Source of the DNA: an uncultured Clostridia bacterium
GTDB taxonomy: Bacteria > Bacillota > Clostridia > TANB77 > CAG-508
Direction: 5' to 3'
NCBI GenBank assembly: GCA_934120395.1
Contig: CAKOTZ010000002.1
Coordinates: 98,215 to 162,214 of the forward strand
DNA length: 64,000 nt
Shown here: in pieces, positions 36,547-45,292 of the stretch
Numbering within the stretch: position 1 is the first letter of the stretch
Layout: the number at the start of each line of letters is the position of its first letter
Made by a program: the position numbers and the translations under genes
The notes under the pieces: generated by a model
Seen by the model: only the letters and a program-made list of their open reading frames with translations
Database searches by the model: none
Told to the model about the DNA's origin: nothing

Positions 36547-36741
36547 TCACAAATTAAAAAGTGTTCTAACGCTCGTAAATAAATTACTAATTTCCTTTAT
36601 AACAATGCTTAGAACAATAACTAACCCTGCCAAAGTTGTCATCATAGCTTGATCTTCTCTTCCAGCTCTTACTAAAACTTGATGTAATACAGCTACTAAA
36701 ATTCCTATTGCAGCTATTTTAAATAATAGGTTAATATCCAT
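36547..36741 (-). CDS. spoIIIAC: Stage III sporulation protein AC
   Basis: 64 aa, two membrane spans with the conserved VLVRAGREDQA loop between them. Family length is about 65 aa. Confidence 0.94.
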   Translation of the reverse strand: MDINLLFKIAAIGILVAVLHQVLVRAGREDQAMMTTLAGLVIVLSIVIKEISNLFTSVRTLFNL

Positions 36742-36764
36742 CTTTTCCTCCTACCTTTTTGTTT

Positions 36765-37283
36765 TTATATAAGCATAATAACTAGTCCAGCTCCAATAAT
36801 TATTCCTAATGTTTTATACAGTTTCTCATTTTTACTTCTTTCTTTTTCAGCTTTAATAATCTGACCTTCAAGGAATTCGCTTGTTTGTTCAATTTGACTA
36901 ACTTGTCCTTCTAAATCCGTCTTTCCTAAAAGTTTTCCCAGAGTTAATAAAACTTCTTTATCTTCCTTTAATATACTTGTATTTCCAGTTTGTATAGCTA
37001 ATTTCCATGCATTTTCAGCGCTGTTAATCTTCATATTATCACTAGCTTGATTTAAAATATTAGCTACATTATTGCTAAAGCTACCTGCTATTTCTTTAAA
37101 AATTTCTCCAAGCGGTTCATATGTAAATCGTATTTTTGTTTTTAAAATATTTAATACTGTCTTAAATTCTTGCAATTCGTTAACTCTATTTACATATTTC
37201 TTAGAAAATAATATTCCAATTCCGCAAGAGGCAAGGAAAAGAAATAAAAATAATATCATTTTTATGGCTATCAAATCTTTCAC
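36765..37283 (-). CDS. spoIIIAB: Stage III sporulation protein AB
   Basis: 172 aa. Membrane span at each end, and a GspF-like helical domain between them (FKTVLNILKTKIRFTYEPLG, LGKLLGKTDLEGQVSQIE). It is first of the run. The ATPase gene spoIIIAA, normally immediately upstream, is not present here. Confidence 0.93.
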   Translation of the reverse strand: MKDLIAIKMILFLFLFLASCGIGILFSKKYVNRVNELQEFKTVLNILKTKIRFTYEPLGEIFKEIAGSFSNNVANILNQASDNMKINSAENAWKLAIQTGNTSILKEDKEVLLTLGKLLGKTDLEGQVSQIEQTSEFLEGQIIKAEKERSKNEKLYKTLGIIIGAGLVIMLI

Positions 37284-37346
37284 CCCTTTTTTCTTTTGTT
37301 TAACTTTTTTAATAATATATATGCTGTAACTTTTAAAAATAGAACA

Positions 37347-37388
37347 AAAAAATACTCAAGGTTTTTATTTTAACCTTGAGTATTTTTT
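37347..37388 (-). terminator. Terminator upstream of the spoIIIA run
   Basis: AATACTCAAGGTT pairs with AACCTTGAGTATT, flanked by A-run and T-run. It overlaps the stop codon of the gene at 37387, so spoIIIAB-AH must be transcribed from its own promoter in 37284-37346. Confidence 0.88.
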
Positions 37389-37650
37389 ATCTTTCATCAT
37401 CTCTATTAATTTCTTTTCTAATTTGACTTGCAAGCTCTTGACTATTTATACTATTTTTTTCTACTTTTTCTTGAACATTGTTCGCTTTTTCTCTAGAATT
37501 TACAAGTTCTGGTATTTTTACTACAGCTTCCGCTGCTATTCTCATTTGTGATTTTCTATCATCTGCTTCTGTTCTATTTTCAGCTTCCACAAGCTTACCG
37601 ATGATTCCTTTTGGCTTTTGTTCTTTTAAATCGATGCTTTCTTCGTTCAT
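37387..37650 (-). CDS. Small hypothetical protein
   Basis: 87 aa, hydrophilic and charged, no membrane span. Begins MNEESIDLKEQKPKGIIGK; likely helical or disordered. The start overlaps the stop of the upstream gene by 4 bp (ATGA), so the two are coupled. No family recognised. Confidence 0.65.
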   Translation of the reverse strand: MNEESIDLKEQKPKGIIGKLVEAENRTEADDRKSQMRIAAEAVVKIPELVNSREKANNVQEKVEKNSINSQELASQIRKEINRDDER

Positions 37651-38186
37651 TGTTTTATCTCCTCCATTCTTGATACAGCATTAATAAATTGTTGTAAATA
37701 TCTATTATCTTTTCCTCTTAAGTTTCTATGTTCTAACAAGCATAAAGCTTCATCGATCTGAAAACCCTTTCTATCTGCCCTATCTAAAACCATGCCCCCA
37801 AATTGATCAACTAATTCTAGTATATCGCTTTCTTTTTCACGAGGTTCACTACCACTGTAACGATTTTGTTCTTCACATATTTTACAAAAACGTTCTGAAA
37901 ATCCAAGAGTAGCTAAATACTCTGCACTTTCTTTTGCATATCCTCTAATTTTTTCCAAACTTTGAGGTCCATCTGTTTTTTTACATGCACATAATAGGCA
38001 TGCTGTAATTACTAAATTCTCATCAACATCAATATTTTCTAATTCTATAAATAATTTAGCCAATACTGTTTTTAGTATAACAGATTTATTAAAATATATA
38101 TCTGCTTTCTTCTCTAAAAAATACATTATTGCAAGCTTTTTATCAAAACTTTTCTCCCCTAAAATATAGTCGGCAAAGGTTTCCAT
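37647..38186 (-). CDS. Hypothetical helical protein, possibly HD-related
   Basis: 179 aa, ATG after GGAGG. Soluble and helical with a Cys cluster (ACLLCACKK) and an FCKICEEQNRYSG segment. A stretch GYAKESAEYLATLGFSERFC looks like the part of HD proteins around the catalytic site, but the His-Asp pair is absent. Coupled to the small downstream gene. Function unknown. Confidence 0.65.
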   Translation of the reverse strand: METFADYILGEKSFDKKLAIMYFLEKKADIYFNKSVILKTVLAKLFIELENIDVDENLVITACLLCACKKTDGPQSLEKIRGYAKESAEYLATLGFSERFCKICEEQNRYSGSEPREKESDILELVDQFGGMVLDRADRKGFQIDEALCLLEHRNLRGKDNRYLQQFINAVSRMEEIKQ

Positions 38187-38265
38187 TTTTTACCTCCTCT
38201 AACAAGTTCTAATTATTCTTATAATCTTTTTTTATTATAATCTAAATAAATAGGCATTTCAATAT

Positions 38266-38296
38266 AATTTTACAAATGTAATTCATTTGTAAAATT
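38266..38296 (-). terminator. Possible terminator of rnhA
   Basis: Inverted repeat AATTTTACAAATG / CATTTGTAAAATT just downstream of the rnhA stop. There is no long T-run, so termination is uncertain. Confidence 0.45.
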
Positions 38297-38305
38297 GTTG
38301 TAATA

Positions 38306-38746
38306 TTATAAATTTTTTATGGCATTTCTAGCCAGTTCATCACAACGATTATTGTAAACATTGTCACTATGTCCTTTTACTTTAATAAAGCTTGCATTGA
38401 ACTTTTTTACTAACACATATAATTCTTCCCATAATTCCTTATTTTTTACAGGTTCTTTTGAAGCAGTTTTCCAATTATTCTTTTTCCAATTATAAATCCA
38501 TCCATTATTAAAGGCATTAACTACATAAGCACTATCACTATATATTTTAACTTCCGAATTACATGGGTATTTTAATTGATTTAATGCCTCCAAAACAGCT
38601 GTTATCTCCATTATATTGTTTGTTGTATTTTTGCATCCTCCTGAAAATTCTTTTTTATGCTCTTTATACATTAATACCGCTCCCCAACCTCCTGGACCTG
38701 GATTACCTGAGCAAGCACCATCTGTATATATCAAAATTTTATCCAT
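38306..38746 (-). CDS. rnhA: Ribonuclease HI
   Basis: 146 aa, full length. Catalytic acids visible: Asp in IYTDGACSGNPGPGGWG, Glu in IMEITAVLEAL, Asp in IYSDSAYV, and the C-terminal Asp in NNRCDELAR; the basic protrusion NWKKNNWKT is present. It removes RNA from RNA-DNA hybrids. Confidence 0.97.
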   Translation of the reverse strand: MDKILIYTDGACSGNPGPGGWGAVLMYKEHKKEFSGGCKNTTNNIMEITAVLEALNQLKYPCNSEVKIYSDSAYVVNAFNNGWIYNWKKNNWKTASKEPVKNKELWEELYVLVKKFNASFIKVKGHSDNVYNNRCDELARNAIKNL

Positions 38747-38860
38747 TTTTCCCCCTACATATACTTTTTTTATTTTAAAGTTGTAAAATAAAATTATTTA
38801 TGATATTATATCAATAATTTATACGAGATACAAGAATTTACAAAAATAAGGAGTAAGAAA

Positions 38861-40081
38861 ATGAGAAAAGTTTTAGGAATTATAGCTGAATACAACCCTT
38901 TTCATAATGGTCATTTATATCATTTAGAGGAATCTAAAAGGCAAGCAAATGCTGAATTTTCAGTTTGTGTGATGAGTGGTAATTTTACTCAACGTGGAAA
39001 TACAGCCATTGTCGATAAATGGTCAAGAGCTAGAATGGCTATAGAAAGTGGAGTTGATTTAGTTATTGAACTTCCTCTTATTTACAGTATTTCTAGTGCT
39101 GAGAATTTTGCTTTTGGCAGTATGAGTATTTTAAATAAACTTGGAATTGTTGATGCAGTTTCTTTTGGTAGCGAAACTGGAGATGTTAGTATTTTAAATG
39201 CGTTTGCTGAAATTTTATATGATGAGCCAAAAGAATATTTATCACTTTTAGAGCACGAACTTGCTAAAGGTGTTTCTTATGCAAAAGCTCGTGAAAAAGC
39301 TATTTTAATGTATTTAAGTGATATTAGAAAATATGCAAATGTTCTATCTAATCCTAATAATATTTTAGGCATAGAATACTTAAAAGCATTAAAATATTTA
39401 AAAAGCGAAATTAAGCCATTAACAATAAAGCGTGAAGATGTTGGTCACAATAGCACCAAAATTGTTAACGGAATTGCAAGTTCAAGCACTATACGTAAAT
39501 ATATAAATAAACCTGATGTATTAAGCCAAGTGGTTCCAGAATCAACTTTTTCTATATTAGATGAAAAATTAAAACATGGACAAATTGTTCGTAGTATTGC
39601 TTGTTTTGAAAAGGAAATATTATATAAACTTCGTACAATGTCTATTGAGGAAATTGCTAATTTACCAGATGTTTCTGAAGGATTAGAAAATTGTATAAAA
39701 TCCGCTGCAAATTCTTGTAACAATATTACTGATCTAATTGGATTAATTAAATCAAAACGTTATGCACAAACTAGAATACAGCGTATTTTACTATATGCAC
39801 TTTTAGATATTAATAAGCAGGATATGGCAAGCTCTAAAAAGAATTCACCATATATTCGTGTTCTTGGCATTAACAATAATGGCAAAAAAATTCTTTCTGA
39901 AATTGCAAATCCTAGATTAAACATTATTACTTCTCCAAAGAAATTTTTAGAACAAAGTGGTAATAAAGCATTAAAAAATATGCTATTAAAAGATATTAAT
40001 GCTACAAATATTTATACTTTAGGTTATGAATATAATTCTACTAGCAATCAGGACTATACAACCCCTATTGTTAGTATTTAA
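38861..40081 (+). CDS. tmcAL: tRNA(Met) cytidine acetate ligase TmcAL
   Basis: 406 aa. HIGH-type nucleotidyltransferase start GIIAEYNPFHNGHLYHL (about 6-22), SGNFTQRGNTAIVDKW, and the family block KREDVGHNS with SSSTIR. It makes ac4C at the wobble position of elongator tRNA-Met. The gene is divergent from rnhA and ends in a terminator. Confidence 0.95.
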   Translation: MRKVLGIIAEYNPFHNGHLYHLEESKRQANAEFSVCVMSGNFTQRGNTAIVDKWSRARMAIESGVDLVIELPLIYSISSAENFAFGSMSILNKLGIVDAVSFGSETGDVSILNAFAEILYDEPKEYLSLLEHELAKGVSYAKAREKAILMYLSDIRKYANVLSNPNNILGIEYLKALKYLKSEIKPLTIKREDVGHNSTKIVNGIASSSTIRKYINKPDVLSQVVPESTFSILDEKLKHGQIVRSIACFEKEILYKLRTMSIEEIANLPDVSEGLENCIKSAANSCNNITDLIGLIKSKRYAQTRIQRILLYALLDINKQDMASSKKNSPYIRVLGINNNGKKILSEIANPRLNIITSPKKFLEQSGNKALKNMLLKDINATNIYTLGYEYNSTSNQDYTTPIVSI

Positions 40082-40117
40082 AAAAATAGACTAGAAAAAA
40101 ATTCTAGTCTATTTTTT
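40081..40117. terminator. Bidirectional terminator after tmcAL
   Basis: AAAAAATAGACTAGAA pairs with TTCTAGTCTATTTTTT. It serves tmcAL and the converging gene ending at 40128. Confidence 0.9.
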
Positions 40118-40127
40118 CGCTTAATAA

Positions 40128-40508
40128 TTACTTCTTTTCAAAATATATTATCATTTTTAACATAATATATCCTGATAAAAATAATAACTCCATAGAACTA
40201 AATTCTGAAGGTGTTACCTCCTTGAATATAGCTACTAAAAAGCATACTGCATAGCATAATAATGCAATGCAACAGAGATGAGCTTTTAATGTTTCCCTAC
40301 TCGACTGATAAGCCAATTCGACTCCGGACCAATATAAACTCATAAGCCAAGCAACTTGGTAGTTTGGCAGTGCCTCTATAGCTCCGCCAAAAAACTCTAG
40401 TGCGTACATGCACGCACATAAGAATATAGCAAAGCTACAACACTTACTCAAAAATACAACCTCACCAGGACTAAGACCTAATTTTTTTAGCCCCAAACGC
40501 CGCAACAT
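40128..40508 (-). CDS. Small membrane protein of atypical composition
   Basis: 126 aa, ATG with AAGGGAG upstream. Three to four hydrophobic segments (LSKCCSFAIFLCACMYALEF, CCIALLCYAVCFLVAIF, MELLFLSGYIMLKMIIYF), rich in Cys. No family recognised. It uses GC-richer codons than its neighbours and has an in-frame CGG at codon 3 (40502-40500). If CGG caused a +1 shift there, translation would stop after six residues, so this gene is a test case for the CGG model. Confidence 0.6.
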   Translation of the reverse strand: MLRRLGLKKLGLSPGEVVFLSKCCSFAIFLCACMYALEFFGGAIEALPNYQVAWLMSLYWSGVELAYQSSRETLKAHLCCIALLCYAVCFLVAIFKEVTPSEFSSMELLFLSGYIMLKMIIYFEKK

Positions 40509-40571
40509 TTTAATCGCTCTCCCTTCAAATGCATGATATTAAAATAATTATACTACCTTTTATATAAAAAA

Positions 40572-41673
40572 TCAATCTTTTTGCTTTAAAAAAGCTACCA
40601 TTAATTCATTTAAATCACCATTCATTACTGCATCTATATTACCTGTTTCATAACCAGTTCTATGGTCCTTTACAAGTTGATATGGATGAAATACATAAGA
40701 ACGAATTTGACTTCCCCAAGCAATTTCTCTTTGCACTCCCTTTAAATCTTCTATTTTTTCCTTGTGCTCTTTTTCCTTTAAATCTAATAATTTTGATTTA
40801 AGCATTTTCATTGCAGTTTCTCTATTTTGTATTTGTGACCTTTCTGACTGACAACTGACTACAATTCCTGTTGGAATATGTGTAATTCTTATAGCTGAAT
40901 CAGTTTTATTGATATGTTGCCCTCCAGCTCCTGATGCGCGGTAAGTATCTACACGTAAATCTTCAGGATTAATGCTAATTTCTATATCTTCACTAATTTC
41001 TGGTAATACTTCTACAGATGCAAACGAAGTATGTCTTCTTGCACCTGCATCAAAAGGTGAAATACGCACTAAACGATGTACTCCCATTTCTCCCTTTAAA
41101 TATCCGTAAGCATTTTCTCCTGAAATTAATGCAGTTACACTTTTTATTCCAGCCTCATCACCTTCTAAATAATCTAACTCTTTAATGTCAAAATCATTAG
41201 AATTTGCCCATTTCGTATACATTCTATATAACATTTCAGCCCAATCCTGGGATTCTGTACCACCAGCACCTGGATGGAAACTAATTATTGCATTATTTTT
41301 ATCAAATTTACCTTTAAATAATAGGTTTAATTCCAGATTTTCAATTTCTTTTTGTAAATGTTTAGTGGCTTTATATACTTCTATAGCTAATTCTTCATCT
41401 TTTTCCTCTAATAGCATATTATTTAGTTCTATTGCATCATTTAACTCTTTTCTTAATTTGTTATAATTATTGTACTTTTTTTCTAATCTTCTCATCTTAG
41501 CAACAATAATATTTGCCTTTTGAGTATCCTCCCAAAAATTATTCTTCGCAGTCTGTTGTTGTAATTCTTGTATTCTTTTATTTATTCCAACTAAGTCAAA
41601 GAGAAACACCCAAACTTTTTATTTTTTCATCTAAAACTTGTAATTTTAATTTGTTTTCTTCTAGATTAATCAT
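40572..41673 (-). CDS. prfB: Peptide chain release factor 2, with programmed +1 frameshift
   Basis: 366 aa after the shift. ATG at 41673 with AGGAG. The first 25 codons end in CTT TGA C (41601-41595); reading continues as CTT-GAC, giving VSL-DLVGINKRI. This is the classical RF2 autoregulatory site, where shortage of RF2 promotes frameshifting at its own UGA stop. The body has the GGQ motif (SGAGGQHINKTDSAIRI) and SPF for UGA recognition (RISPFDAGARRHTS). The upstream Shine-Dalgarno-like stimulator (AGGGGG in E. coli) is reduced to GTTTGGGTG. Confidence 0.97.
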
Positions 41674-41735
41674 TTATTCACACTCCTTTTTCCAAAATAA
41701 ATTATACATTTTTTTCTATTTTTTAGCAATATATA

Positions 41736-41764
41736 TTGACTATTTAAAAAAATAGCATTATAAT
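41736..41764 (+). promoter_or_regulatory. Near-consensus sigma-A promoter for the gene at 41833
   Basis: TTGACT (41736-41741), 17-bp spacer, TATAAT (41759-41764). The best plus-strand promoter seen in the window. Confidence 0.75.
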
Positions 41765-41832
41765 TATGTTAACGTCTTTTTAAGACTTATTATTTATTAG
41801 ATTCATGTTACTTAATTAAGGAGGAATCACTT

Positions 41833-42066
41833 ATGTATGTCAAAGAAACAAAAAAGGATGTGCTTCGTACTGCAATTTCTAAAACCTTTATGGACGAAAC
41901 ACTTTCCAAGCGTTTGCTTTGTGGTCGTAACCAGTGCATGGAATTGATTGCAACATGCAAGCGGATTGACCCGGATAAACCATATAACTATTATGGTTGC
42001 ATTTATACCGGTTATATTGATAACACACATATCCAGCATATCCGGCAGTTGTATAATTCTCTTTGA
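41833..42066 (+). CDS. Small hypothetical protein of atypical composition
   Basis: 77 aa, ATG with AAGGAGG seven bases upstream. No signal or membrane span; Tyr/Cys-rich in the middle (NYYGCIYTGYID). Family unknown. Codon use is GC-richer than the surroundings and includes two in-frame CGG codons (41962-41964 and 42043-42045) plus CCG and ACC. Under a strict CGG shift model it would end within a few codons of the first CGG. Good promoter, ribosome binding site and terminator suggest it is expressed. Confidence 0.6.
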   Translation: MYVKETKKDVLRTAISKTFMDETLSKRLLCGRNQCMELIATCKRIDPDKPYNYYGCIYTGYIDNTHIQHIRQLYNSL

Positions 42067-42087
42067 TCACTGATATTTTATGAATCT

Positions 42088-42124
42088 AAAAAAATATCCA
42101 ACTTTTTTTGAGTTGGATATTTTT
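42088..42124. terminator. Terminator between converging genes
   Basis: AATATCCAACT pairs with AGTTGGATATT, flanked by A- and T-runs. It serves the gene at 41833 and the FtsX permease ending at 42130. Confidence 0.88.
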
Positions 42125-42129
42125 CCTTT

Positions 42130-44419
42130 TTATTCATTTCCTTTTAAACTACTTACCATATCTATTGAATTAACTTTCTTGGCCAATATCCTATTCACGA
42201 ATATTGCTACCGCAAAACTACCAATTATTGCAATTAAATACGATGTCCATCCAATATACGCGTTAAAATCATAATTATCTCCAAGTGCTGCTTTAAATAT
42301 GTAATCTACTAAAGCAAATCCAAATGGTAAACCAGCTATAATTCCAATTACAGCAAGCCATAAATTTTGTTTTATAAATATTTGCCTTATATTTTTACTC
42401 TTAAATCCTAAAACCTTTAATGTTGCAAATTGATATTGTTTTTCTGAAAAAGATAATACACCCAAGTTATATATAACAACAAATCCAAGTAATGCTGATG
42501 CCAAAAGTAGTAATACCACCACACTTTTAGTTGTTTCTAGCATACTTTCCATTCCATCCTTTAGTCCTTCTATATTTTGAGCTATATCTACCCCTTCTAT
42601 TCCTTCTGTTTTTTCTAATTTTTCTTTCGTATATATTACATCTGCTCTATATTCTAGTCCTAAGGATTCATAATACTTTCTTGTCATATTAAAATTTTGA
42701 CTTTGTGGATCTCGGTTTATTCCAACAATTTTGCTTGTTTGCCATTCATTTTGTCCAAATGCATGCCAAGTAATTTCATCTCCAATTTTCAAGCTATATT
42801 TTTGAGCTAATTTCTCTGTTAAATAAATTCCATCATCATTTAACTCCATATATTCTCTATCGTGATTTGTATATTTTAAATATTCTTTTGCGTCATTTAC
42901 AACTAAGGCGTTTGTTTCTTTTTTTCCATCTATTTTTACTTCTATGCCAAGTGTTTCACATGTTTCATTTCCATATTTGTTTGTTAAATTTTCAAATTCT
43001 TCATCTGTATAATCGCTAGATAATGACAATTTATATTCGAAATTGCTAATTTTTCCAAATTTCCAATCTAAATAAGAATTCATTGTATCTAATAATCCAA
43101 ATGCACATACTAGAAGCATTGTACATCCTGTTATTCCCACTACTGCCATTATACTTCGGCCTTTATTTCTTCCTATATCTCTTAAATTCCACCTTGTTGA
43201 TATTGAAGCCTTTTTAAATATTCCCTTTGTTGTAATATCAAATTTTGTTTTTTTAATTTTAGGCATTTCTATTCTTAGTGCTTCTACTGCCGTTTCTTTT
43301 AAAATGTTTCTACATGATAAATATGTAACTAGGCAAACCAATGCAATAATTCCTGCCACAACCATATAAACTATTGGTAAAATTACTGTGTCATATACTG
43401 GTATTTCATAATATGATACCTCCATATTTAAGAAAATTTTACCTAGTATAAATTTTCCGTGCTAACACTCCTAATACTGATGCTGCTAAAGCTATATAAA
43501 ATCCATACGCAATATAATGCCTTACAATTGCTCCTTTTTTGAAACCTAATGCCTTTAATGTTCCAATTTGTGTTCGTTGTTTTTTTACAAATCTATTCAT
43601 TGTTGTTACAACAGATAATATTGCTATAAACAAGAATAATGATGTAAATATATCTGCATATATTCTTCCCTTTTCTATTTCCGCATCATACATTTTATAT
43701 GATAAATTTGATTCTCTATCAGTTACAGCAATTGCATTTTCTATATTTTCTTCTATATTGCTTTTGGTGTCTTCAATTTTTGCTGTATCTTCCACATCTA
43801 CCAATATTTGATTAAACATCTCTCCTATTGGAAATTCGTTTATTGACATATATACAAAACCATAGTCTTGGTGTGTTGGAAACATTTCTGAATCATCTTT
43901 AATTGAATATAAATGGTCTGGTGTTGTTACTAGTCCTAAGATTTTTTCAGTTATTTCATAATCCTTGTATTTACAAGTAATTTCATCGCCTACATGCAAA
44001 TTTAAATTTTTGGCTAAAAAACTATCAATCCATGCTCCTTTTTTGTCTTTTGTAAATTCTTCACCTTCTACAATATACATCTTTGAAATATTGTTTGTTT
44101 CTATAAAATTTGTTTCTAAGGTAACATTTTTCTTGTTTGATAACTCTGTTTTTATTGTTAATATTCTTTCTGCATCTTTTACATTTGCTATTTTCTTAAC
44201 ATCATCCAAATCTGTTGTATTAAAATTTTCTCCTGTTATCCATATATCTTGTAAGTTATTTTCCTCATAGTATCTGTCCCCACTTGTCTGCATTCCATCT
44301 ATATAGGCATGAATTCCAGCAAATACACATACTCCTAAAAATACCATTACAAAAATATTAAAGAATTGCATTTTATTTGTTTTAATGTCCCTGAATATTT
44401 TTTTATTTAATATATTCAT
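42130..44419 (-). CDS. ABC transporter permease with two FtsX domains, +1 frameshift
   Basis: 762 aa if a +1 shift is taken at CGG 43459-43457. The first part (from 44419) has an N-terminal span, a periplasm-type domain and three membrane spans ending ASVLGVLA; the second has a further span, an extracellular domain and three C-terminal spans (VVVLLLLASALLGFVVIYNL). With the shift the join reads LGVLA-G-KFILGKIFLNMEV, a smooth membrane-helix continuation. Without it the first part ends in a short RKIYTR tail and the second part lacks its own ribosome binding site and first helices. It works with the ATPase encoded 3 bp upstream. Substrate unknown, perhaps lipids or peptides. Confidence 0.88.
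43457..43459 (-). other. CGG codon with required +1 frameshift in FtsX permease
   Basis: GCA CGG AAA becomes GCA (C) GGA AAA TTT, giving A-G-K-F and joining the two halves of one permease. Confidence 0.85.
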
Positions 44420-44422
44420 TTT

Positions 44423-45133
44423 TTACCATTTCACCTCATCAATTCTTTTTGGATTTTCATTTGCAATTATACTTTCTATTTGTCCATTTTTTACTCTTAT
44501 TACAGTATCCGCAACTTCAGCAAATAAACTATTATGAGTTACAATAATTACAGTATTTGCTCCATCGTTTCCATCGCATTGCTTTTTTAATAATTTTAAT
44601 ACTTCTACGCCAGTTTTAGAATCTAAAGCACCTGTTGGTTCGTCACATAGCAATAATTTTGGATTTTTTGCTATTGCTCTTGCAATTGAAACTCTTTGTT
44701 GTTCTCCTCCAGATAATTGGTTAGGAAATTTATTTAAATGTTCTTCTAAACCAACAGCTTTTATAGCATCTTTGCTATTTCCTCCATTCTTCACAACATC
44801 TTTTACCAATTCAACATTCTCTAATACTGTCAAAGTTGGCAATATATTATAAAATTGAAAAATAAATCCTATATTTTCTGCCCTATATTCACTTAGCTGT
44901 TTTTCATTATATCTAGATATTTCTTCCCCGCCAACTTGAATACTTCCCTCTGTTGGTATATCCATTCCTCCTATTAAATTTAGTAATGTTGATTTTCCTG
45001 CCCCAGAAGGTCCAAGTATTACAACAAATTCACCACTATTTATTGATAAGTCAACATTATCAAGCGCCCTAAATTCTTTTTCTCCTGTTTTATAGACTTT
45101 ACTAACATTCTTTAGTTCTACTATCTTTTCCAT
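44423..45133 (-). CDS. ABC transporter ATPase (MacB/LolD-like)
   Basis: 236 aa. Walker A GPSGAGKSTLLNLIGG, signature NQLSGGEQQRVSIARAI, Walker B LLLCDEPTGALDSKTG and H-loop THNSLF. The LDxxTG and GGxD patterns are those of MacB/LolD-type ATPases that drive FtsX-fold permeases. The permease gene is 3 bp downstream. Confidence 0.95.
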   Translation of the reverse strand: MEKIVELKNVSKVYKTGEKEFRALDNVDLSINSGEFVVILGPSGAGKSTLLNLIGGMDIPTEGSIQVGGEEISRYNEKQLSEYRAENIGFIFQFYNILPTLTVLENVELVKDVVKNGGNSKDAIKAVGLEEHLNKFPNQLSGGEQQRVSIARAIAKNPKLLLCDEPTGALDSKTGVEVLKLLKKQCDGNDGANTVIIVTHNSLFAEVADTVIRVKNGQIESIIANENPKRIDEVKW

Positions 45134-45213
45134 ATTTTCTCCTTTTTTACTTTTCGCTTCTTTGATTATACCTTTGTACTTTCAGAAAGTCAATTTTTCT
45201 TCTATTGAATTTT

Positions 45214-45252
45214 AAAAGGTGTCAACAAATATACTCATTGTTCACACCTTTA
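45214..45252 (-). terminator. Terminator of secA
   Basis: AAAGGTGT / ACACCTTT stem with AACA/TTGTT inside, followed by TTTT on the minus strand. It lies 40 bp after the shifted stop at 45293, supporting that end. Confidence 0.75.
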
Positions 45253-45292
45253 TTTTACTATATATTTTTAATATTTTAAGTTTCTTTATGTT

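Noticed and set aside
41827..42070. Minus-strand ORFs opposite the 41833 gene
   Set aside because: No ribosome binding site; the plus strand has promoter, ribosome binding site and terminator.
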